From Actinophytocola sp. (GTDB taxonomy: Bacteria; Actinomycetota; Actinomycetes; Mycobacteriales; Pseudonocardiaceae), in the NCBI GenBank assembly GCA_009379975.1, contig WHSS01000002.1, positions 1-64,000 of the forward strand: a stretch of 64,000 bases of DNA, written 5' to 3'. Below the pieces are notes generated by a model that was not told the origin of the DNA, searched no databases, and saw only the letters and a program-made list of their open reading frames with translations. Shown one piece after another: positions 1-7,754 of this stretch. Position numbers and translations under genes: made by a program. Positions within the stretch are counted from its first letter, which is position 1, and each line of letters opens with the position of its first letter.

Positions 1-10
1 CACGCCGGAG

Positions 11-551
11 GTGCTCAACGACGGCTCGAACCTGCTGGTCAGGTTGGGTCCAGTGGTCGCACGGGTTGCCACAATCACCGCGCTCATCCGGCCGGGAGTC
101 GAGGCGTGGCTGGCCCGCGATGTGTCCCTGGCGCGCTTCGCGGCCGAGCGGGGCGTGCCGGTGATATCGCCATGCGATGACCCGCCTGCCGGGCCGCACA
201 TAGCCGACGGCCTCGCCGTCACATTGTGGCCTTTCACACGCCATGATCGCGACGAAGTGGCATCGCCCGGCGAATCTGATACTCACGTCCGCGGGCCCGC
301 GGTGGATCGACTTCGAGGATGCCTACTTCGGCCCGCTGGGGTGGGACCTCGCGGTGCTGCGCCAGACCTCGATGCTGGATGGGCGCGCCGCGCTTGCCGC
401 CTACCCCGGCGCGCCGTCGCCCGGCGATCTCGAGCCGTTCCTCGCACTACGCAAGCTGCAGGCCGTGTGCTGGCGGCTCATTCTCGCGACGCGACAGCCG
501 GAACATCGTGAGACCGCCCACGCCCGGTTAGTGAGCTACCTGCGCGGCTGA
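11..551 (+). pseudogene. Aminoglycoside/choline-kinase-like phosphotransferase remnant (N-lobe in frame 2, C-lobe in frame 3, core missing)
   Basis: N-lobe-like ..VLNDGSNLLVRLGPVVARVA..WLARDVSLARFAAERGVPV.. in ORF 11..511; C-lobe HRPANLILTSAGPRWIDFEDAYFGPLGWDLA in ORF 243..551; catalytic-loop HGD region absent. Confidence 0.7.
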
Positions 552-730
552 CCCGCGTCGGGCGGCCGCGGCGCTACCAAGCCAGGACAGGATCGCCTCC
601 GACACCGCGGCGGGGACTTCCATGGGTGAGAGGTGCCCGGCACCGGGCACGATGTCCAGCGTGGCCTGAGGCAGCGCCTCGACCAGCGTGTGAACCTCCT
701 CGACGCGGGTCAGCGTGTCCTCCTCCCGTT
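545..730 (-). pseudogene. Alpha/beta hydrolase C-terminal remnant
   Basis: Minus-strand reading EEDTLTRVEEVHTLVEALPQATLDIVPGAGHLSPMEVPAAVSEAILSWLG resembles an alpha/beta-hydrolase C-terminus with catalytic His (GAGH); no upstream body. Confidence 0.6.
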
Positions 731-739
731 ACCTGAAGC

Positions 740-774
740 GTGAGCAAGCGTGACGTTCGATCACGAATGCTCAC
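740..774. repeat. Imperfect inverted repeat GTGAGCAagCGTGA..TCACGaaTGCTCAC
   Basis: Read directly; lies beside the breakpoint of the hydrolase remnant. Confidence 0.7.
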
Positions 775-862
775 AACCCCACGGACAGATACGGGGGTCT
801 GCGCGCCACGTTCGATCAGTCATCGCGGTCATTCTGGCGAAGCGCGCGCGTTTTGGGCCAGT

Positions 863-1165
863 TCATCGCCGGCGCGACGGCCCGCGCCGCCCGCGCGCGT
901 CCCAGCATGCCCGGTGCCAGTGCCTGCGGTCGGCCACCCCGCCGCCGTCGTCAGCGGGCCAGGTCACCACGTGCGGCGTTGCCGGCCGGATCTCGTGTTC
1001 ACAGCCGGGGCACCGGTAGATCTTGCTCGCCTGCGCTCCCGGGACGCTGCGCACGATCCATTCGCCGTCGGCGGCAGACTCGCGGCTCCCCCAGCCCAGC
1101 GACATGCCCGGCGCCGGCTTCGACGTCGCGGACCTGCCGCCCTTGGGCCGGTTACGTCGAGGCAT
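863..1165 (-). CDS. Conserved actinobacterial hypothetical protein (small CxxC-type, MPRRNRPK...YRCPGCEHEI...)
   Basis: ORF with internal ATG at 1165; CPGC and HWHRACW motifs. Confidence 0.65.
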   Translation of the reverse strand: MPRRNRPKGGRSATSKPAPGMSLGWGSRESAADGEWIVRSVPGAQASKIYRCPGCEHEIRPATPHVVTWPADDGGGVADRRHWHRACWDARGRRGPSRRR

Positions 1166-1169
1166 GGCG

Positions 1170-1760
1170 TCAACGGTAAACGGGCGATGCGGCGAAGTAG
1201 CGCGCGGGCGGAACGCCGACCTCTCGATGGAATGCCGCCACGAACGCACTCGGCGTCGAGTAGCCGACGCGGGCGGCCACGCCCGCCAGCGGAACCCCGT
1301 CGGCGAGCAGCGGCAACGACGCCCGCAGCCGCAGCTGAGTACGCCAGCGGCCGAAGCTCATGGCCGTCTCCCGCTGGAACACCCGCGCGATGGTGCGCGC
1401 ACTGGCTCCGACCTCGGCGGCGAGTTCGGCCAGAGCCCGCTCGTCGGCGGGGTTGGCGGTCAGCGTGGCAGCGATGGCGCGGGCCCGGCGGTCGGTGGGC
1501 ATGCGCACGCCGATCGGCACCGCCCGGACCGGTCGCAGCAGGTCGAAGACCACCGATTCCGCGCGCAGCCGCTCGGCGTTCGCCAGGTCCCCGGCGAGAT
1601 ACTCGAACAGCTCCCGCAACAGCGGCGAGACCGCCAGCATCGTCGGCTCCGGCCAGTTGATCGGGCAACGCACTGGTTCGAGATAGATGCCGCGCAGCAA
1701 GCACCCCTGCGTCGCACCCGCCCGGTGCGACATGGGTCTGTCCGTCTGCCGACATAACAT
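1170..1760 (-). CDS. AraC-family transcriptional regulator, apparently N-terminally truncated
   Basis: C-terminal AraC HTH (ERALAELAAEVGASARTIARVFQRETAMSFGRWRTQLRL...GYSTPSAFVAAFHREVGVPPARYF); only the tail of the cupin domain present. Confidence 0.75.
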   Translation of the reverse strand: MLCRQTDRPMSHRAGATQGCLLRGIYLEPVRCPINWPEPTMLAVSPLLRELFEYLAGDLANAERLRAESVVFDLLRPVRAVPIGVRMPTDRRARAIAATLTANPADERALAELAAEVGASARTIARVFQRETAMSFGRWRTQLRLRASLPLLADGVPLAGVAARVGYSTPSAFVAAFHREVGVPPARYFAASPVYR

Positions 1761-1809
1761 GACAGATTAACGGCTAGCGGACACGCGGGCACCGACATAC
1801 CGTCGGGGC

Positions 1810-2382
1810 ATGGCGATGAATCTCTGCCACCGGTGGCTGTGCGGCTCGAAGCTGTGGGACAAGCATGTGGAGCGGACGCTGCTGCCCTGGGTGCTCGACG
1901 GCGTCGAACTCGGCGCGGACACGCTGGAGATCGGACCCGGCTACGGCGCGAACCTCCGGCTCCTCGCCGACCGCACGCCTGACCTGACCGCGGTGGAAAT
2001 CAGCGAGGAGCTGGCCGAGCGGCTGCGCGCGAGGTATGGCCATCTCGCCGACGTGATCCAGGGCGATGGCGCGGACCTGCCGTTGCCCGACAACCGGTTC
2101 AGCTCGGTGGTGTGTTTCACGATGTTGCACCACGTGCCTACCGCGCGGCAGCAGGACAGCCTGTTCGGCCAGGCGTTCCGCGTGCTGACGCCCGGCGGGA
2201 TCTTCGCGGGCAGCGACGGGGTGCACGGCACCGCATTCCGGCTGATTCACCTCGGCGACACCTACAATCCGGTGGCTCCCGAGGGGCTCCCCTTGCGGCT
2301 CCGCGCCGCCGGATTCACCGACGTCCAGGTGGACACCCGGCGTGGACAGCAACGCTTTCGCGCCGTTAAGCCACCCACCTAG
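1810..2382 (+). CDS. Class I SAM-dependent methyltransferase
   Basis: DTLEIGPGYGANLRLLADRTPDLTAVEIS motif I; LTPGGIFAGSDG. Confidence 0.8.
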   Translation: MAMNLCHRWLCGSKLWDKHVERTLLPWVLDGVELGADTLEIGPGYGANLRLLADRTPDLTAVEISEELAERLRARYGHLADVIQGDGADLPLPDNRFSSVVCFTMLHHVPTARQQDSLFGQAFRVLTPGGIFAGSDGVHGTAFRLIHLGDTYNPVAPEGLPLRLRAAGFTDVQVDTRRGQQRFRAVKPPT

Positions 2383-2418
2383 CCGTAAGCCACCGCCAGC
2401 GGCACGGGCTTTCACGTT

Positions 2419-2463
2419 CGTGAGTGGCTATCAGTGTTCTAACCCTGATCAGCACTCACGACC
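2419..2463. repeat. Dispersed inverted repeat, CGTGAGTG...CACTCACG family
   Basis: cgtgagtggctatcagtgttctaaccctgatcagcactcacgac; related copies near 7.6, 17.3, 26.1, 33.2 and 46.7 kb. Confidence 0.7.
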
Positions 2464-2522
2464 CGGGTGGCCTGTGCCGATGCCGCAACCCGTTCCTGGG
2501 GAGCAGTTGATCTAGCGCTGTC

Positions 2523-2570
2523 GTACTAGGCCGTGTCTTACGGATCCGTGATCCATAAGACACGGCCTAA
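2523..2570. repeat. Palindromic element TAGGCCGTGTCTTACGGATC..GATCCATAAGACACGGCCTA
   Basis: About 20-bp arms with one mismatch; left 31 bp repeated exactly at 30705..30735. Confidence 0.8.
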
Positions 2571-3796
2571 CCGTAAGCCACCGCCAGCGGCACGAACTGT
2601 TCCGCGCTGCTCAGCGAGCCGTGGTGGCCCAGCAACTCCGACTCCAGGCGCTCGACCTGCCGCAGCAGGACCCCGGACCGCCCACGCGCGGCCGCCACCA
2701 CGTCGCCGATGCGCGGTAGCACGGCGGCGGGCACGCTCGCACCGAACCAGCCGGCCTCGACGGCCTCTTCCCTTGTCACCACCCACGCACGCTCGCCGAG
2801 CGTCTCCCGCCATGCCGCCAGCACGTCGGCATGCGCACCGTCGTCGGCGTAGACGTGCCGCGCGCGGACCTCGCCGCCGATGGCCCGCACCCCGGCTCGC
2901 AATAGCCCTTGGGCGTCGGCGTCCACAACGGACTCGTCGAGCTCGACCATGCCGTGATCGGCAACCACGGCGAGGAACGTGCCTGCGGGCATCGCATCCA
3001 CAATGGACTCCACGAGGCGGTCGACCTGGTGTAGCTGCATCCGCCACGCCGCGCTGCCCGGTCCGTACACGTGACCGAGCATGTCCAACTGCGCGTGGTA
3101 GCCGTAGCAGAACGCGCCCTCGGTCAACCCGGCCACGACCGACGCCGCGAGGTCGCCCAGTGCGTGAACGCCGACGTAGCGGCCACCCCGGAGCACGGCG
3201 CGGGTCAGCCCGGAGCCGGTGAACTCGGCGCCGGAAATCACCCGCACTCCCAACCCGGCGGCGGCAGCGCGCTCGAAGGTCGTCGGCATCGGCTGCACCT
3301 CCTCCGGCACGACAGACGACCGCAGATCCTCGCCCCAGGGATGCTGCCGCCAGCGCAGCGCGTTGAGTACGCCCACCTCCGGCAGTTCGAACGAGTAGCC
3401 GACCATGCCGTGCTGCCCGGAGCACACCCCGGTGCCCAGCGCGGCGAGCCCGGCGGCCGTCGTCGAGGGGAAACCGACGTGCAATGTCCCGGCGCGGAGT
3501 TCGGTGATGACGGGGGCTGCATCGGCGTGGGCGTCGAGCAGTTCGGCACCGAGGCCGTCGATCAACAGCACGCAGCCCCCGGTGCAGTCGCGCAGGCCCA
3601 GCGTGTTGTCGAACTCGCGCATGCCGAGAGCCGCGAGCGCGGACGGAACCACTTCCATCAGATGCGGCGTGCCCGCGTCGAGCGTAGGAAGATCCACAAA
3701 GCCAGCCTGCCACGGCGGGGCCGCCCCATGACACCCAGAGTTGCCCGGGGACGCCCCATATCGCCATTCGGGCGCACGATCGGGTCGTGCTGCCAC
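2567..3796 (-). CDS. Alkaline phosphatase/nucleotide pyrophosphatase-phosphodiesterase family protein
   Basis: LLIDGLGAELLDAHADAAPVITEL; FPSTTAAGLAALGTG; VVADHGMVELDES metal-binding motifs; true start probably internal. Confidence 0.75.
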   Translation of the reverse strand: MAARPDRAPEWRYGASPGNSGCHGAAPPWQAGFVDLPTLDAGTPHLMEVVPSALAALGMREFDNTLGLRDCTGGCVLLIDGLGAELLDAHADAAPVITELRAGTLHVGFPSTTAAGLAALGTGVCSGQHGMVGYSFELPEVGVLNALRWRQHPWGEDLRSSVVPEEVQPMPTTFERAAAAGLGVRVISGAEFTGSGLTRAVLRGGRYVGVHALGDLAASVVAGLTEGAFCYGYHAQLDMLGHVYGPGSAAWRMQLHQVDRLVESIVDAMPAGTFLAVVADHGMVELDESVVDADAQGLLRAGVRAIGGEVRARHVYADDGAHADVLAAWRETLGERAWVVTREEAVEAGWFGASVPAAVLPRIGDVVAAARGRSGVLLRQVERLESELLGHHGSLSSAEQFVPLAVAYG

Positions 3797-3899
3797 CCGG
3801 CGGCACGCACGCCCTGCCGATGCGCCGAATGGGTGCTAAAACGTCTTGTGTCCCTGTTCACAGCGCCGGTGGCGGCGCTTCCTCGCCAGGGAGATGCAC

Positions 3900-4778
3900 A
3901 TGAATCTCGACAACATGGACCGGCGAGCGTTTCTCGCCCGGATGGGCATTCTGGGCGCCGCTGTGGGCACCAGCGGCCTGTTGCCGTCCCACGCGCTCGC
4001 GCAACCTCCGCAGCCGCTGCCAGACCTGGTGGCGCTCCTGCGCCCCGTGCTGGCCGAGCTGGCCCGAGACACCCTCAACGGCCTCACTGCCTTCGTCTTT
4101 CCTGGGCCGGATGAGTACTCCACCGCCCAAGGCACGCCGCGCACCGAGCCGGGCGCGGAGGAGGCGGCATCGACCGACTTCATGATCGAGGCGCTGGACA
4201 ACTTCGTGCCGTTTCCCGACCGGCTCGCCCAGCCCATCGCCGCGGCCGTGGCCACCGGCGTCGCCGACAGCGGCATCCCGTTGCCCGGCCTGGAACAGCT
4301 GCCGGTACAGGTCACCACCCTCGACGAAGCGCTGAGCACGCTGCTGGAGAACGACGCCGCGATCCCGCTGTCGCTTTCGATCGCCGGGATGCTCAATCTG
4401 GTGGCGACGCAGGTCAATCCCGCCGCGGTCAACGGTACTTTCCTCTCGCCGTTCGCCCGGCTGAGCTACTCGGAGAAGGCCGCGGTGTTCGAGCTGATCG
4501 AGGGCGCGAACTCCGATCTGGTCGCGGTGCTGGACGCGGAGTTCCCCGAACCGAGCAAGGACGCGGTCTCCGGGCTGCTGAAGTTCGTCGGCGGCGCACT
4601 CCTCGAGTTCGTGGCCTTCGGGTCGATGTCCGAGTGGGCCGTGTTCGACGCCGATACCAAGCAGCTCACCGGCCGCCCTGTCGGCTGGGAACTCACCGGC
4701 TACCAGCCCGACGGCCCCGTCGAGGGCTGGGACGACTTCCAGGGCTACTACCAGGGACGTACGGAGGTGCACGACTGA
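3900..4778 (+). CDS. Tat-exported protein, gluconate-dehydrogenase-subunit-3-like (DUF5987-like)
   Basis: Internal ATG at 3900; MDRRAFLARMGILGAAVGTSGLLPSHALA Tat signal; ATGA overlap with the GMC gene. Confidence 0.65.
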   Translation: MNLDNMDRRAFLARMGILGAAVGTSGLLPSHALAQPPQPLPDLVALLRPVLAELARDTLNGLTAFVFPGPDEYSTAQGTPRTEPGAEEAASTDFMIEALDNFVPFPDRLAQPIAAAVATGVADSGIPLPGLEQLPVQVTTLDEALSTLLENDAAIPLSLSIAGMLNLVATQVNPAAVNGTFLSPFARLSYSEKAAVFELIEGANSDLVAVLDAEFPEPSKDAVSGLLKFVGGALLEFVAFGSMSEWAVFDADTKQLTGRPVGWELTGYQPDGPVEGWDDFQGYYQGRTEVHD

Positions 4779-6553
4779 TGCGCGACGTCATCGTCATCGG
4801 CGCGGGCGGCGGCGGTCCGGTCGTCGCCAAGGAGCTCGCTTCACGCGGGCTCGACGTCCTGCTGCTGGAAGCGGGGCCGCGGCATCGCAAGCCACGCGAG
4901 CAATGGACGCACTTCGAAAACGACGCCAACAACCCGCTGACCGGGTACTTCCGGCTCGGCCCGACGGATCGGTCGAAGCCCGCCTGGTACCGGGAGTGGC
5001 CGCAGAACTCGTTCGTCTGGCAGCTCTCCGGCGTCGGCGGCACCACGCAGCACTTCTACGGCAACTACCCACGTGCCTACCCCGGGGTGTTCAACGACTA
5101 CACCGGGGACGACGCGGCGAACTACGACCGGAAGCACCGGTTCCCGTTCGGCTACGCCGAGATGGTGCCCTACTTCGAGTGGGTCGAGGCGACCGCGCCG
5201 GTGATGACCGCCGCGATGGGCACCAAGGATCAGGTGTTCTTCCGCGGCTGCGAGACACTCGGGCTGCCCGTGCAGACCACGAAGACCACCACGCGGGCCT
5301 CGTACCGGCCGCAGGAGAACGCGATCCTGCAGCCCGGCGGGAACGCGGCGCGGACCTCGGATCCCAACCTGCTGGTGTTCCCCGATGCCACCGGCTGCAC
5401 CATGTGCGGCTACTGCTTCCAGGGCTGCATGCAGCCGATCAACGCGCCGCGCAACCAGTTCGCCAAGCGCTCGACCGACAACAGCTATGTGCCGATGGCG
5501 TTGACGGCCGACGTGTGGGCGCCAGGGGGTAAGGCGGTCTCCCTGATGACCGACGCGTATGCCACCCGGATTCACACCGAGGAGGTCGGCGGCGTCGCCA
5601 CCGCGCGGGGCGTGACCTGGCGGCACAACGGCTCCGGCGAGGAGCACCGCGAGGACGCGCGCGTCGTGGTGATGGCCGGCGGCTGCACCGAAAATCCCCG
5701 GCTGTGGTTCAACAGCGGGCTGCCCAACCCGAACGGCTGGGTCGGCCGAGGCTACACCGACCACTTCTTCGACTGGCTCATCGGCTCGTTCGACTCCGAC
5801 ACTCAGAGCAGCAAGGGCCCCGGTTCCGCGTCCCGCCTCGACATGCCGGGCTTCGGCGGGCTGGAGAACGTCGGGCTGCCACCCGCACTGCAGGCGTTCT
5901 CCGCGACGCTGTCCGACAGCGGCATCCGCGGCGAGTACGAGAACGGACGCGGCTCGACCGGCCCGTGGGACGGCCCGGCGGGCAGGTTGATCGGGCCCGA
6001 GCTCAAGGACCTGCTGCAGAACGGCATCGACACCCTGCTCAACGTGCTGGTCATCACCGACGACGACGTCGAGGCACAGAACTGCGTCACGCTGTCCTCG
6101 TTCCCCGCCGATGAGAATGGGCCGGTGCCGCGGGTGCGGTTCCGGCATCGCAACCGCACCGAGCGCACCAACCGCAACCGTGAGGTCATGGCGCGCAAGG
6201 CCGCCGAACTGCTGCGCGGCGCTGGCGCCAAGAAGGTGTACCGGATCGACTGGGCGCCGCTGATCCTGCATGTGCAGTCCTCGATGCGCATGGGCGAGTC
6301 CGAGAAGAACAGCGTGCTCGATGCCAACGCGGAGTCACGGGCGGTCAAGGGGCTGTTCATCGCCGACAACTCGGCGCTGGCCAACGGTTTGGGCGGGCCC
6401 AACCCGACGCTCACCACACAGGCGTTGGCGACAAGGACCGCGGAGAAGATCTTCCAGCATTACTTCGACGGTGAGGGGTGGGTGGGCACCGAGACCCCGG
6501 TGGTGTCCACGGATCCGGCGATCAGTCGGCGGCTGGCCCAGCGCGGGCTCTGA
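4778..6553 (+). CDS. GMC-family FAD-dependent oxidoreductase
   Basis: MRDVIVIGAGGGGPVVAKELASRGLDVLLLEAG Rossmann FAD motif; C-terminal SSMRMG...GLFIADNSALANGLGGPNPTLTTQALATR. Confidence 0.88.
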   Translation: MRDVIVIGAGGGGPVVAKELASRGLDVLLLEAGPRHRKPREQWTHFENDANNPLTGYFRLGPTDRSKPAWYREWPQNSFVWQLSGVGGTTQHFYGNYPRAYPGVFNDYTGDDAANYDRKHRFPFGYAEMVPYFEWVEATAPVMTAAMGTKDQVFFRGCETLGLPVQTTKTTTRASYRPQENAILQPGGNAARTSDPNLLVFPDATGCTMCGYCFQGCMQPINAPRNQFAKRSTDNSYVPMALTADVWAPGGKAVSLMTDAYATRIHTEEVGGVATARGVTWRHNGSGEEHREDARVVVMAGGCTENPRLWFNSGLPNPNGWVGRGYTDHFFDWLIGSFDSDTQSSKGPGSASRLDMPGFGGLENVGLPPALQAFSATLSDSGIRGEYENGRGSTGPWDGPAGRLIGPELKDLLQNGIDTLLNVLVITDDDVEAQNCVTLSSFPADENGPVPRVRFRHRNRTERTNRNREVMARKAAELLRGAGAKKVYRIDWAPLILHVQSSMRMGESEKNSVLDANAESRAVKGLFIADNSALANGLGGPNPTLTTQALATRTAEKIFQHYFDGEGWVGTETPVVSTDPAISRRLAQRGL

Positions 6554-6583
6554 GCGGCACGGCCGATGAGGGATACTCGTCCC

Positions 6584-6811
6584 ATGCCGACCTACGCATA
6601 CCGCTGCCGTGAGTGCACCGAGTCCTTCGAGCTGAACCGGCCGATGAGCGAGTCGAGCGCGCCCGCGACCTGCCCGGACGGCCATCAGGACACCGTCAAG
6701 CTGCTCACCACGGTCGCGCTGACCGGCAAGGCGGGCGCCTCGCCTGCCTTGCCGGCGGCGCAGCCCGCCGCTCCCGCAGGCGGTTGTTGCGGGGGCGGCT
6801 GCTGCGGCTGA
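6584..6811 (+). CDS. FmdB-like zinc ribbon protein with Cys/Gly tail
   Basis: MPTYAYRCRECTESFELNRPM...CPDGH...GGCCGGGCCG. Confidence 0.85.
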   Translation: MPTYAYRCRECTESFELNRPMSESSAPATCPDGHQDTVKLLTTVALTGKAGASPALPAAQPAAPAGGCCGGGCCG

Positions 6812-6824
6812 AGGGGCGTGGCCG

Positions 6825-7445
6825 TCAGGCCATCTCGGGCACGTGCAGGTGCGCCAGCGCGAGCTCGAACTCGCAGACGTCGAGGACCTCGACGCCGGCT
6901 TCCCGTGCCCCGCTCAGGCGGAGTGAGTCGGCATCGTCACGAGTACGTGCCATGGCGTCCATGCTGTCGTAGGTCACCGAGGACACCGCGATCCCGGACT
7001 CGCGATCGACCATCAAGCTGGCGCTGCAGAAGCCGTCGAACTGCTCCATCGCGGGCAGCATGGCCATCTTGTAGATATCGATCGCCCGAGCCATGTCGCC
7101 GGCGCTGAAGCGGAACCAGGTCGCCCTGACACAGCAGCCTTCCCGCGTGCGGTGATCGCGGTGCAGCACGGCGATCTCCCATTGGTCGACCTGCGCCCGG
7201 TTGCCCAGGATTTCCGCCGCCCGCTCACGCATCGGACGCGCCATGTCCTCGCTGGCACGCATGGCCTCCGCGGAGTCCCATGCGCTGGTGGCGATACAAC
7301 GGCCGGAAGTCCGGTCGACCAGCATGGACAGGCCGATGCATCCCGGCATGTCCAGCAGGGCGGGCATCACTTCGTCGCGGATGTGGGCGACTCCCGCATC
7401 GATGGAATCCTGGTGTGCCTGCACCGTGGTGGATCGTGCGTACAC
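6825..7445 (-). CDS. Tandem ABM-like (dimeric alpha/beta barrel) hypothetical protein
   Basis: GTG start at 7445; two repeats ([26 protein letters not shown] / [26 protein letters not shown]). Confidence 0.65.
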   Translation of the reverse strand: MYARSTTVQAHQDSIDAGVAHIRDEVMPALLDMPGCIGLSMLVDRTSGRCIATSAWDSAEAMRASEDMARPMRERAAEILGNRAQVDQWEIAVLHRDHRTREGCCVRATWFRFSAGDMARAIDIYKMAMLPAMEQFDGFCSASLMVDRESGIAVSSVTYDSMDAMARTRDDADSLRLSGAREAGVEVLDVCEFELALAHLHVPEMA

Positions 7446-7622
7446 GTCTCCACCCCCTTCCGATCGGGGCAGCGCCCCGGCGACGCTGCCGGTGGTTCCT
7501 ACCCTTCTCCCCGATGCGGGCCAGCGCAATCCCTCACTCACCCGGTCGGGGCGCGAGCCGAAGGACGTCCGGCACCTGCACTGCCGCGATGGCCTTCGCC
7601 TGGTGTGCTGGCCGCCCGCGGT

Positions 7623-7727
7623 GTCGTGAGTGAAACATCTTGCATGGGCACGCGTCAGCACTCACGACCCGACTGGCTGGGGTCGTGAGTGCTGAGGCGT
7701 GCTGGGGCAAGGACTTTCACGCACGAC
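7623..7727. repeat. Composite dispersed element: two inverted 46-bp hairpin units
   Basis: tcgtgagtgaaacatcttgcatgggcacgc..cactcacgac plus gtcgtgagtgctgaggcgtgctggggcaaggactttcacgcacgac; near-identical copy at 26026..26128. Confidence 0.8.
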
Positions 7728-7754
7728 GATGGCGGCTTGCGGACTGGGTGCGGA

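Noticed and set aside
4841-6271. 476-aa minus-strand ORF opposite the GMC oxidoreductase
   Set aside because: Antisense shadow ORF; sense strand has clear family motifs.
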